Source of the DNA: Ornithinimicrobium faecis | GTDB taxonomy: Bacteria; Actinomycetota; Actinomycetes; Actinomycetales; Dermatophilaceae | Direction: 5' to 3' | DNA length: 64,000 nt | Assembly: GCF_023923225.1 (NCBI RefSeq) | Contig: NZ_CP099489.1 | Span: 2,108,001-2,172,000 of the forward strand | Part shown: piece after piece, positions 26,320 to 33,889 of the stretch | Layout of the letters: every line of letters begins with the position of its first letter | How positions within the stretch are numbered: position 1 is the first letter of the stretch | Made by a program: the position numbers and the translations under genes | Notes under the pieces: model-generated | The model's input: the letters and a program-made list of their open reading frames with translations, nothing else | Databases searched by the model: none | What the model was told of the DNA's origin: nothing

Positions 26320-27009
26320 CTACGCGGTGGGCAGCGTGGGGCGCGCGACCCCGGCGAACGTGGACAGACTGAGCCAGCCGGGCAGCGCCGCCCTGGCTGT
26401 GGCGCTGCCCTCGAGGCGGAGGTCATGATCGCGCTGGGCCTGGGCCCAGGAGATGTCGCCGCGCCAGACCCGCACCATGGTGCGGAGAGGGCAGATCACC
26501 GAGACAGCCGCCGCAAAGCCCGGGTCGAAGTCGCACAACTCGACCTCACCCGCCTGGACCACCAGCCACCACCGGTTCTGCCCCCGGACGGGCACGTCCG
26601 TGAAGTGGAAATTCACGACCGTGCGCTCGTCGGGGAGCGCGCCGAGCACCACGTTGCGCCGGACGTCCCACATGAGCAGGTGCGGGTCGAGATCCTCGTC
26701 GCCCAGTTGCGTCATCCACCGGGCGCCCCACTCGCCGAGCGCCATGATGACCGGCGCCAGTTCCTGACCGCCAGGCGTGAGCTCATAGCGCACCCGTCCG
26801 CCGATCTCCTGTCGCTCGACGATGCCCACCCGAGTCAGGTCACGCAGCCGCTTGGACAGCAGAGCGGGTGACATGCGCGGCACGCCCCGGCGCAGTTCGT
26901 TGAAGTGGTGGCTGCCGCAGAGCAGCTCGCGGACGATGAGCACGGTCCAGCGCTCGTCCAGGACCTCCATGGTTTTGGCGATCGGGCAGAACTGGCCATA
27001 GCCGTGCAT
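26320..27009 (-). CDS. HxlR family transcriptional regulator
   Basis: 229 residues from ATG 27009. The N-terminus shows the HxlR winged helix: CPIAKTMEVLDERWTVLIVRELL, GVPRMSPALLSKRLRDL and the wing GGRVRYELTPGGQEL. Cys8 is the usual redox/effector-sensitive residue of this family. An extra C-terminal domain of about 110 residues resembles sterol-carrier-like ligand domains found in some HxlR proteins. It is divergent from the methyltransferase gene, which is its likely target. Confidence 0.88.
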   Translation of the reverse strand: MHGYGQFCPIAKTMEVLDERWTVLIVRELLCGSHHFNELRRGVPRMSPALLSKRLRDLTRVGIVERQEIGGRVRYELTPGGQELAPVIMALGEWGARWMTQLGDEDLDPHLLMWDVRRNVVLGALPDERTVVNFHFTDVPVRGQNRWWLVVQAGEVELCDFDPGFAAAVSVICPLRTMVRVWRGDISWAQAQRDHDLRLEGSATARAALPGWLSLSTFAGVARPTLPTA

Positions 27010-27135
27010 CGTGACTCCCTCTCCGAGATCACCGTACTCCTGATGATGCGCGCTGGTACAGGTCTGGAACTATCGCCGCGGACGCCGTGGGTCCACCGTG
27101 GAGAGTGCACATTTCACCCCGTGAAGGAGCCCATG

Positions 27136-28239
27136 ATGACCACCCTCTCCACCCCAACCCCTGCCACTGACCACACCCCACGGCCGGACCCGACGTCGGC
27201 ACCTGCACCCACACCGGCACCCGAGGGGCCGACGCTGCCCCAGCAGGCCGGCGCCCTCCTGGGCCACGTGGCCGGCTATATGGCCAGCCACATCATCGAG
27301 ATGGGCCTGAACGCTGGCTTGATCAGGGCGCTGGGCGAGCAACCCAGCCTGAACCCCGAGCAGCTCGCGGACCTGCTGGACCTGGACGACTTCTACACGT
27401 CCGTATGGTGTCGGGGCGCCTTTGGCGCCGGCGTCCTGGAACGCTCTGGTGACGGTTATCAGTTGGCACCGCACCTCGCCACCCTGCTGCTCGACACCAC
27501 CTCACCGGCGTATGTCGGAGGGATCTTCCCACTCATCCAGCGTCCGGAGATGTTCGGACGGTTCGCCGAATCGCTCCCCACGGGGGAGCGGATGTGGTGG
27601 GACGACACCAGCCCAGAGTGGATCAGGGCCGTGGCCGGGACGGGCGGCCCGTTCTATACCCGACTGATCCCGGGCGGGCTCGGACAGGTGCCCGGTCTCG
27701 CGGAGCGACTGGCCGGCGGTGCCACGATCGTGGACTCGGCCTGCGGTGCCGGCACCGGTGTGATCCGACTCGCTGAGCACTACCCGGGCTGCCGGATCAC
27801 CGGTGTTGACGGTGACCCGCACTCGGTCGAGCGGGCGCGCGAGCGGGTGCTCGCCGCTGGCCTGACGGATCGGGTGCAGGTCCTCTGCCAACCGCTGGAG
27901 GAGATGCACCTGCCGGAGCCGGCTGCACTGGTGGTGAACAACATCTCCATGCACGAGTGTCGCGACATCGACCAGGTCACGCAGCGGGTCCGGGCGACGC
28001 TGGAGCCGGGCGGCTGGTTCGTCATCTCAGACTTCCCCTTCCCGGAGTCCGATGACGGCCTGCGCTCGGTGCCGGGGCGGATCATGTCCGGCATCCAGTT
28101 CTTCGAGGCGCAGATCGACGACCAACTGCTGCCGCGGTCGGCCTATGACGACCTGCTCACCCGGCACGGGTTTGCTGACCTGGGCACCGTCGGCCTGACG
28201 CCCATGCACGCCCTGACCTGGGGACGTCGCCCCGCCTAG
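27136..28239 (+). CDS. Class I SAM-dependent methyltransferase with winged-helix dimerisation domain
   Basis: 367 residues. ATG 27136 is chosen over ATG 27133 because it gives 6 nt spacing to GAAGGAG. A Pro/Thr-rich N-terminal tail is followed by an O-methyltransferase-like dimerisation helix region (GYMASHIIEMGLNAGLIRAL). The SAM fold shows motif I (DSACGAGTGVIRLAE), acidic ITGVDGD and ALVVNNISMHE. LEPGGWFVISDFP is the post-motif. A small-molecule or polyketide-type substrate is likely. It is divergent from the HxlR regulator. Confidence 0.83.
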   Translation: MTTLSTPTPATDHTPRPDPTSAPAPTPAPEGPTLPQQAGALLGHVAGYMASHIIEMGLNAGLIRALGEQPSLNPEQLADLLDLDDFYTSVWCRGAFGAGVLERSGDGYQLAPHLATLLLDTTSPAYVGGIFPLIQRPEMFGRFAESLPTGERMWWDDTSPEWIRAVAGTGGPFYTRLIPGGLGQVPGLAERLAGGATIVDSACGAGTGVIRLAEHYPGCRITGVDGDPHSVERARERVLAAGLTDRVQVLCQPLEEMHLPEPAALVVNNISMHECRDIDQVTQRVRATLEPGGWFVISDFPFPESDDGLRSVPGRIMSGIQFFEAQIDDQLLPRSAYDDLLTRHGFADLGTVGLTPMHALTWGRRPA

Positions 28240-28260
28240 ACAGCTCGCCTAGACAGCTCG
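28235..28260. repeat. 13-bp direct repeat at methyltransferase stop codon
   Basis: CCTAGACAGCTCG occurs twice head to tail. The first copy contains the TAG stop of the methyltransferase gene, and a third partial copy follows. Confidence 0.7.
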
Positions 28261-28282
28261 ACTCGACAGCTGGTGTGACAGC

Positions 28283-29065
28283 GTGGGCGCTGTGCAACCC
28301 TCGCCCGAGATCTTCGACCTGTTTGCGGTGCCCGCGCACCCCCTGCCGGTCGACGGTGGGCAGGGTCACGGCGTCCGCGCCGGTGACCTGGTGCTCTCGC
28401 CCGGGCGCGACGCGGCCACCGCGGCCTGGCTCAACCCGGTCCTGGCCCGCCTCGCTGCCCAACTCGACCACGAACAACCGAGATCACTGCGGATTGCCAT
28501 GCCCATCCCGTCGCGCGACCTGCGATGGGTCATCGACGGGTGGAGCGCCACCCGGCACGAACCCGACGCGCAGCCGTGTCGGGACCTGGACGTGCTGCGA
28601 GCCACAGCTCGCTTGCTGCACGCCCACCTCGCCGCTGCGGTGACGACGGCGCCGAGCGGCTTGGCCGCCCGGGACGATCGCTGGGTCCGCGCCGAGCAGG
28701 CGACCTTCGGGACCGAGCCGCCCCTCGGCATACTCGGCAGTGATCTGGCCGCGGAGTGGGTGGTGACCGATCTCGGGCCCGACCAGTTGGTGCATGGCGA
28801 TCTCGCCAACAATGTCCTGTTGGACACGAGCGGTCTGCCCGTGGTCATCGACGTCGCGCCCTACTGGCGCCCCGCGCTGTGGGCGGAGGCGGTCGTCGTG
28901 CTGGATGCGGTGCTCTGGCTCGGTGCGGATCTCGGCGTGCTGGGGGAGTGGACCGCCGGTGCGCGGCGGCAGGCCATGCTGCGGGCCGCACTCTTTCGCT
29001 TGCTCAGCGATGCCGAGCCCGATGTGCCACGTTATCGGGCGCTGCTGTCGGCGCCGGTGAGCTGA
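28283..29065 (+). CDS. APH-fold phosphotransferase-like protein (TIGR02569-type)
   Basis: 260 residues from GTG 28283. The Brenner motif LVHGDLANNVLLD and VIDVAPYWRP in place of the metal-binding DFG region mark an aminoglycoside phosphotransferase/choline kinase fold. The N-terminal lobe is short. The pattern matches the actinobacterial family I know as TIGR02569, of unknown function. It is convergent with the TPR-like gene. Confidence 0.75.
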   Translation: MGAVQPSPEIFDLFAVPAHPLPVDGGQGHGVRAGDLVLSPGRDAATAAWLNPVLARLAAQLDHEQPRSLRIAMPIPSRDLRWVIDGWSATRHEPDAQPCRDLDVLRATARLLHAHLAAAVTTAPSGLAARDDRWVRAEQATFGTEPPLGILGSDLAAEWVVTDLGPDQLVHGDLANNVLLDTSGLPVVIDVAPYWRPALWAEAVVVLDAVLWLGADLGVLGEWTAGARRQAMLRAALFRLLSDAEPDVPRYRALLSAPVS

Positions 29066-29078
29066 CGAACGCCTGGAC

Positions 29079-29675
29079 TCAGGTTTCGTCCTGGTGCTCG
29101 GCCACGGCCTCCTCGAAGCCCATGCCGAGCTCGTCCAGCTCGTCGGGGTCAAGACCGAGGGAGCGGCGCACGCGCCACCGCCCGGAGCACAGCAGGCCCA
29201 GGTCGGCCGGTGGCCCGTCGCTGTCCTCGACCAGGGCGATGCCGCGGTTGTACCACGCCAGCGCCTGCTTGGTCTCGCCGCGAGCCTCCCAGATCGTGGC
29301 CATCGTCCAGTAGGTCTCCGGGTCGACCGGCCTGCTGCGACGCAGGTCCTCGGAGGTGGCTTTTGCGTCGTCGGGGCGCTCGAGCAGGAAGAGCAACTCG
29401 GTGGCGAAGGCCCGTGGGTCGGCGCCCTCGGAGATGCCTGCGTCGCTGGAACGCAGGGCCTGCGCCAGGGCACCCTCGACATCGCCGGCCTCGGAGAACT
29501 GGAAGGCGGCGCGCAGCAGGATGTCACCGACCCAGGCGCCATCCTGCTCGTGCGGGTCCGCGGCCCGGGCCACCAGCTGCGTGGCTGCCTCCGCATGCGC
29601 GGCCCGGGAGCTGTCAGCCAGCCCCTCGTCGAAGCGGTCCAGCCAGTCAAGGTCGATAGGTTCACGCACGCCCAC
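29079..29675 (-). CDS. TPR-like helical protein
   Basis: 198 residues from GTG 29675; GTG 29669 is an alternative start. Helix pairs with conserved small and aromatic positions (DILLRAAFQFSEAGDVEGAL, TYWTMATIWEARGETKQAL) look like tetratricopeptide repeats. Such proteins scaffold interactions; no partner is evident. No signal peptide or membrane helix is seen. Confidence 0.75.
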   Translation of the reverse strand: MGVREPIDLDWLDRFDEGLADSSRAAHAEAATQLVARAADPHEQDGAWVGDILLRAAFQFSEAGDVEGALAQALRSSDAGISEGADPRAFATELLFLLERPDDAKATSEDLRRSRPVDPETYWTMATIWEARGETKQALAWYNRGIALVEDSDGPPADLGLLCSGRWRVRRSLGLDPDELDELGMGFEEAVAEHQDET

Positions 29676-29735
29676 ACCCTAAGGGTTGGGCGCTCGCGGG
29701 AAAGGACTTGGTGACTGTCGGTGGTGGGGGCGAAG

Positions 29736-30686
29736 ATGCCCCATGTGACTTCAGCCGGAGCAGGGGCCCCCATCGTTGTCGCCGAGGACCTCACCAAGGT
29801 CTATGGCGACAACCGAGCGGTCGACGGAATCTCGTTCAGCATCAGCACGGGGGAGTCCTTCGGGCTGCTCGGGCCAAATGGCGCCGGCAAGTCGACCACC
29901 ATGCGGATGATCGGTGGCACGCTGACCCGGACCAGCGGTTCCATGCAGGTCGCAGGGCTGGACCCGGCCGAGCGCGGCCCCGAGGTCCGGGCGCACCTGG
30001 GTGTGGTCCCGCAGCAGGACAACCTCGATGAGGAGCTGACGGTCCGGGACAACCTCATCGTCTATGGCCGCTATTTCGGGCTGCCACACTCCTATCTGCG
30101 CACCAAGGCCGATGAGCTGATCGAGTTTGCCCAGCTCACCGAGAAGGCCAAGGCCAAGACGACGGCGCTGTCCGGCGGCATGAAGCGCCGCCTGACGATT
30201 GCTCGTGCCCTGGTCAACGAGCCGAAGCTGCTGCTGCTCGACGAGCCGACGACGGGTCTGGACCCGCAGGCCCGCCACGTGCTGTGGGACCGGTTGTTCC
30301 GGCTCAAGGAGGTCGGCGTCACCCTCGTGGTCACCACGCACTTCATGGACGAGGCCGAGCAGCTGTGTGACCGGCTGATCGTCATCGACCACGGCCAGAT
30401 CATGGCCGAGGGCAGCCCGCGTGCCCTGATCCGCGAGCACTCCACCCGTGAGGTGCTCGAGGTGCGCTTCGGGGCCCAGCGCAACGCCACGGTCGTCGAC
30501 CAACTCGAGGACGTCGCCGAGCGGCTGGAGTTGCTCCCTGACCGGATCCTGATCTACACCGATGACGGTGAGGCCGCCCTGGAGGAGATCTCCGGGCGTG
30601 GCCTGACCCCGATCACCTCGCTGGTGCGCCGCTCCTCTCTGGAGGATGTCTTCCTCCGGCTGACCGGACGGACCCTCGTTGACTGA
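29736..30686 (+). CDS. Drr/NodI-type ABC exporter ATPase
   Basis: 316 residues from ATG 29736; GTG 29721 is an upstream alternative. Walker A GPNGAGKST, Q-loop VVPQQDNLDEEL, signature ALSGGMKRR, Walker B LLLLDEPTTGLD and switch His in VTTHFMDEAEQL are all intact. The C-terminal extension of about 80 residues is typical of DrrA/NodI ATPases that power ABC-2 exporters. It is followed with overlaps by two permease genes. The exported compound is unknown. Confidence 0.92.
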   Translation: MPHVTSAGAGAPIVVAEDLTKVYGDNRAVDGISFSISTGESFGLLGPNGAGKSTTMRMIGGTLTRTSGSMQVAGLDPAERGPEVRAHLGVVPQQDNLDEELTVRDNLIVYGRYFGLPHSYLRTKADELIEFAQLTEKAKAKTTALSGGMKRRLTIARALVNEPKLLLLDEPTTGLDPQARHVLWDRLFRLKEVGVTLVVTTHFMDEAEQLCDRLIVIDHGQIMAEGSPRALIREHSTREVLEVRFGAQRNATVVDQLEDVAERLELLPDRILIYTDDGEAALEEISGRGLTPITSLVRRSSLEDVFLRLTGRTLVD

Positions 30687-31542
30687 CACCGCCGCAGACC
30701 TGCAACGTCTCGCCGCCTCCGGTCGTGTCCCACCACCGGAGGTGATGGCGGCGCGTGCCCGCCGGTGGGGCTGGTGGTATTACATCGAGTACTGGCTGCG
30801 CACAGCCAAGGCGTGGGCGCAGTCGATCCTGATCTACATGATCGGGGAGCCGTTGCTCTATCTGATCGCCCTCGGTGTCGGTCTCGGCACCCTGGTCGAC
30901 AGCGGAGTCGGCACCGTGGACGGGGTCTCCTACCTGGTCTTCGTCGCACCTGCCCTGCTGATCTCCACGGTGGTGATGTCCACGGGCGGCGAGCTGACCT
31001 ACCCGGTCATGGCCGGCTTCAAGTGGGACCGGCTCTACTACGGCCCGCACGCCACCCCCGTGACCCCGGCCCAGATCGGCACCGGCCACTTCCTTGCGGT
31101 GCTGATCCGGTTCTTCGTGCAGGCCGCGATCTTTTGGGCCATCATGGTCGCCTTCGGTGCCGTGCCCCGCGGTGTCCTGGTCTCTGCCCTGGTGATCCCG
31201 ATCGGGGTGCTGTCTGCTGCGGCCTTCGGTTCGCTGCTGCAGGCCTATGCCTCGACGTTGACGGACGAGGGCTATCAGTTCGCCTTCGTGCAGCGCTTCG
31301 TCATCATGCCGATGTTCCTGTTCGCTGGCACCTTCTTCCCGCTGTCCTCCATGCCGATCTATCTGCACTGGATCGGCTGGATCTCACCGGTGTGGCACGG
31401 CACCCAGTTGGCCCGCCAGGCCAGCTATGGGGCGGTCGAATCGCTGTGGCTCACGGCGGTCCACGTGCTCTTCCTGGTTGCCTGCACGGTGATCGGCGTG
31501 TTCTGGCTCAGGCGCAGCTACACCCGACGGATGGGGGCCTGA
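30679..31542 (+). CDS. ABC-2 type permease
   Basis: 287 residues from TTG 30679, overlapping the ATPase gene by 8 nt. Six hydrophobic segments are visible, with PVMAGFKWDRLYYGPHATPVTP and the ABC-2 signature region MPMFLFAGTFFPLSSMP before the last helices. It forms the channel together with the next permease. Confidence 0.88.
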   Translation: MTDTAADLQRLAASGRVPPPEVMAARARRWGWWYYIEYWLRTAKAWAQSILIYMIGEPLLYLIALGVGLGTLVDSGVGTVDGVSYLVFVAPALLISTVVMSTGGELTYPVMAGFKWDRLYYGPHATPVTPAQIGTGHFLAVLIRFFVQAAIFWAIMVAFGAVPRGVLVSALVIPIGVLSAAAFGSLLQAYASTLTDEGYQFAFVQRFVIMPMFLFAGTFFPLSSMPIYLHWIGWISPVWHGTQLARQASYGAVESLWLTAVHVLFLVACTVIGVFWLRRSYTRRMGA

Positions 31543-32390
31543 TGAGCGTGCCGGACCAGCCCAGCGTGAGCAAGCGCCCGCTGTTGCCCGAGTTCCCGGC
31601 GGATCGTCCGCTGGGCGCGATCTACGGTCGCAACGCCCGTGCCGTCATCGAGCGTGGTTTCCGGGTCATCGCTCGTCAGAACTGGGCCATCCTGGTCTCC
31701 GGGTTCTTCGAGCCGGTGCTGTATCTGCTCGCGATGGGGCTGGGCCTGGGCGCCCTGGTCGGGGAGGTGAGGGGCCCGGGAGGCACCTCGATCCCGTACA
31801 CCGCCTACATCGCTCCCGCGCTCCTGGCGACCTCGGCGATGAACGGTGCGATCTACGACTCCACCTGGAACGTCTTCTTCAAGCTGCGGTTTGCCAAGCT
31901 CTATCAGGCGATGCTGCAGACGTCGCTCGGCCCCATGGACGTCGCGCTCGGTGAGATCTTCATGGCGCTCTTCCGCGGCTTCCTCTATGCCTGTGGCTTC
32001 ATGGGCGTGATGCTGGTGATGGGCCTGGTCACCTCACCGTGGGCCATCCTCATGGTCCCGGTGGCACTGCTCATCGCTGTTGGCTTCGCCAGCGTCGGGA
32101 TGGCGGTCACGTCCTATCTGAAGTCCTTCCAGCAGATGGACGTCATCAACTTCGTGATGCTGCCGATGTTCCTGTTCTCCGCGACGCTCTATCCGATCGA
32201 GGTCTTCCCCGAGGCCCTCCAGTGGTTCATCAAGGCGATGCCGCTCTGGCACGGCGTGGAGCTGATGCGCCACCTGGCCGTTGGCTTCGTCTCGGGCGCA
32301 ACACTGGGGCACGCGCTCTATTTCGTGGTCATGACGATCTTCGGCGTCTGGTTCACCACGACCCGACTGCGAGCCCTCTTCCTGCGCTAG
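31542..32390 (+). CDS. ABC-2 type permease
   Basis: 282 residues from ATG 31542, which shares one base with the preceding stop (TGATG). It is homologous to the first permease: FKLRFAKLYQAMLQTSLGPMD and MLPMFLFSATLYPIEVFPE align with the corresponding regions there. Two different permeases and one ATPase suggest an asymmetric channel. Confidence 0.88.
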   Translation: MSVPDQPSVSKRPLLPEFPADRPLGAIYGRNARAVIERGFRVIARQNWAILVSGFFEPVLYLLAMGLGLGALVGEVRGPGGTSIPYTAYIAPALLATSAMNGAIYDSTWNVFFKLRFAKLYQAMLQTSLGPMDVALGEIFMALFRGFLYACGFMGVMLVMGLVTSPWAILMVPVALLIAVGFASVGMAVTSYLKSFQQMDVINFVMLPMFLFSATLYPIEVFPEALQWFIKAMPLWHGVELMRHLAVGFVSGATLGHALYFVVMTIFGVWFTTTRLRALFLR

Positions 32391-32468
32391 GCCCCGAGCT
32401 CGGCGTTTGACAGCTTGATTGGTCGACGGTTGCGCGGATTAATGATGGCTTTTGCGTGGCTTAATGGG

Positions 32469-32474
32469 TAGAAT
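32469..32474 (+). promoter_or_regulatory. -10 hexamer of the Xre/RES operon (leaderless)
   Basis: TAGAAT ends 6 nt before ATG 32481, placing the transcription start at or next to the start codon. The surrounding 80 bp is clearly richer in A/T than the neighbourhood and contains two TTAATG repeats that may be an operator. Confidence 0.6.
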
Positions 32475-32480
32475 TGGCTC

Positions 32481-32858
32481 ATGAGATCCGATGTAGTGGC
32501 CACGCACGCCGATGCCACCAGGATGGACGTCCATGATCTGGTGCGCATTCTGAACGAGAGCGTTGGAACCACGGTTGTGCAAGCAATGACTGGCACGAAG
32601 GATCGTGGTCAGCCCGCCAGGTGGGCGCGACCCGATGGGCCCGAGCCGCGTTTGAAGACGGTGAACCAGCTCCGGTTGGGCTACCGCGTGTGGCACCTCC
32701 TGTCACAGGAAGAAGGGCCTGACGTTGCCCTCGCCTGGCTCGTCGGATCTAATCCGCGCCTCGGGGAGGCAACGCCAGTCACTGCGGTGCGCGACCTCAA
32801 GAGTGCCGAGGTTGTCGGGGCCGCTCTGGCCTTCATCGACGGGTCCCCGGCTGCGTGA
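32481..32858 (+). CDS. Xre/MbcA/ParS-like antitoxin
   Basis: 125 residues from ATG 32481. The C-terminal half (WHLLSQEEGPDVALAWLVGSNPRLGEATPV) is the toxin-binding domain of Xre/MbcA/ParS antitoxins. The N-terminal half replaces a classical Xre helix-turn-helix with a shorter region (VHDLVRILNESVG). The gene overlaps the RES-domain gene by GTGA, as expected for a toxin-antitoxin operon. It should block the NAD-consuming partner and probably represses its own promoter. Confidence 0.83.
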   Translation: MRSDVVATHADATRMDVHDLVRILNESVGTTVVQAMTGTKDRGQPARWARPDGPEPRLKTVNQLRLGYRVWHLLSQEEGPDVALAWLVGSNPRLGEATPVTAVRDLKSAEVVGAALAFIDGSPAA

Positions 32859-33667
32859 GCACCGCGGCACGCTCCCGTGTCTGTCCTCGAACCGGGTTCT
32901 ATCTCGTGCCGGCGCGCGGTCAGGACGGCTGGCGTGTGGCGCAGGAGCGCTACACCCGCTCTGGCGGCATCCTCGCGGTACGCGCAAATCGGCACGTTGG
33001 CCCGATGCCAGAGGATGTTCCCGACCGTCGTGGCCGTTTCGACACGATCGGGCGAACTGTCTACTTCGGCGACCAGGCGATGACTGCGTTCGCCGAGGTT
33101 CTGCAGGATTTCCGTGCCGCGCGGGTGGCACTGCAGGCCGACGCGGACTCTATCGGCATGACTGCGGAGGAGTACATCACCAAGGTTGGCGATGATGCTT
33201 CGGCCAATGGCCGTGAGCGACCATGGGCCATCGGTGTCGACTGGCAGATGAGCCGCTGCCTGCACCGCGTAGCTATGCCCTCTGATGGGTGGTGGGTGCA
33301 AATCGATCGCAAGGAAACACTCAACCGCCTTGGACTGGATCTCGCCGAGCCCTTGAGGCAAGCGGGAGTTCCCATGCTCACCCTCAGTGGAACCAGCGGC
33401 GAGGACCGAGCAGTGACGACGCTTCTTGCCGAGCATGTCCGTGGCCAAACGCTCTTCGATGGATCTCGCCCGCTCGGCATCCAGTTCATCTCCAAAACCG
33501 GATACGGCGCCTGCTGGGCTTGGTGGGACCGCCGAGCCGACGGCGGCCTCACGCCAGGTGCGAATGACCCGAAGAGCATTGGTGACTGGAACATTGACGG
33601 TGCCGCATTCCGCTCCGTCGCCAGCGACTGGGATCTCGGGGTGCTCCCCGGGAAACCTCGCTACTGA
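32855..33667 (+). CDS. RES domain toxin (NAD+-degrading family)
   Basis: 270 residues from GTG 32855. The RES triad is traceable: Arg in GRFDTIG, Tyr/Glu in TVYFGDQAMTAFAEVL, and Ser in GIQFISKTGYG. RES toxins such as MbcT and ParT degrade or phosphorolyse NAD+ or modify targets by ADP-ribosylation. It is longer than minimal RES toxins (about 150-190), with an extra N-terminal segment. Translational coupling to the antitoxin and a terminator right after it mark a self-contained module. Confidence 0.83.
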   Translation: MSTAARSRVCPRTGFYLVPARGQDGWRVAQERYTRSGGILAVRANRHVGPMPEDVPDRRGRFDTIGRTVYFGDQAMTAFAEVLQDFRAARVALQADADSIGMTAEEYITKVGDDASANGRERPWAIGVDWQMSRCLHRVAMPSDGWWVQIDRKETLNRLGLDLAEPLRQAGVPMLTLSGTSGEDRAVTTLLAEHVRGQTLFDGSRPLGIQFISKTGYGACWAWWDRRADGGLTPGANDPKSIGDWNIDGAAFRSVASDWDLGVLPGKPRY

Positions 33668-33683
33668 TCGCACCGGGGATGTC

Positions 33684-33708
33684 CCGCTTCCCGAACGCCG
33701 GGAAGCGG
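33684..33708 (+). terminator. Strong hairpin after the RES toxin gene
   Basis: CCGCTTCCCG (33684-33693) and CGGGAAGCGG (33699-33708) form a perfect 10-bp stem with a 5-nt loop, 16 nt after the stop. There is no long T-run, which is common for actinobacterial terminators. The rest of 33709-33889 holds nothing I recognise. Confidence 0.75.
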
Positions 33709-33889
33709 TAAGTTGATCGATCGGCTCTCGGGTGGGCTCTGGTGCGGGCTCGTGTGACTTGACCGCCAGCTGTTTCGTCGTCGCTCGCCGCCGACGGACC
33801 GATTCGGGGACCCTCATCCGCCAGGGCGCAGGCCTTCTTTGGTCCACGTTGAGAGGGGCATAGGGACCTTGAACGCGCGGTTGCTGGCT

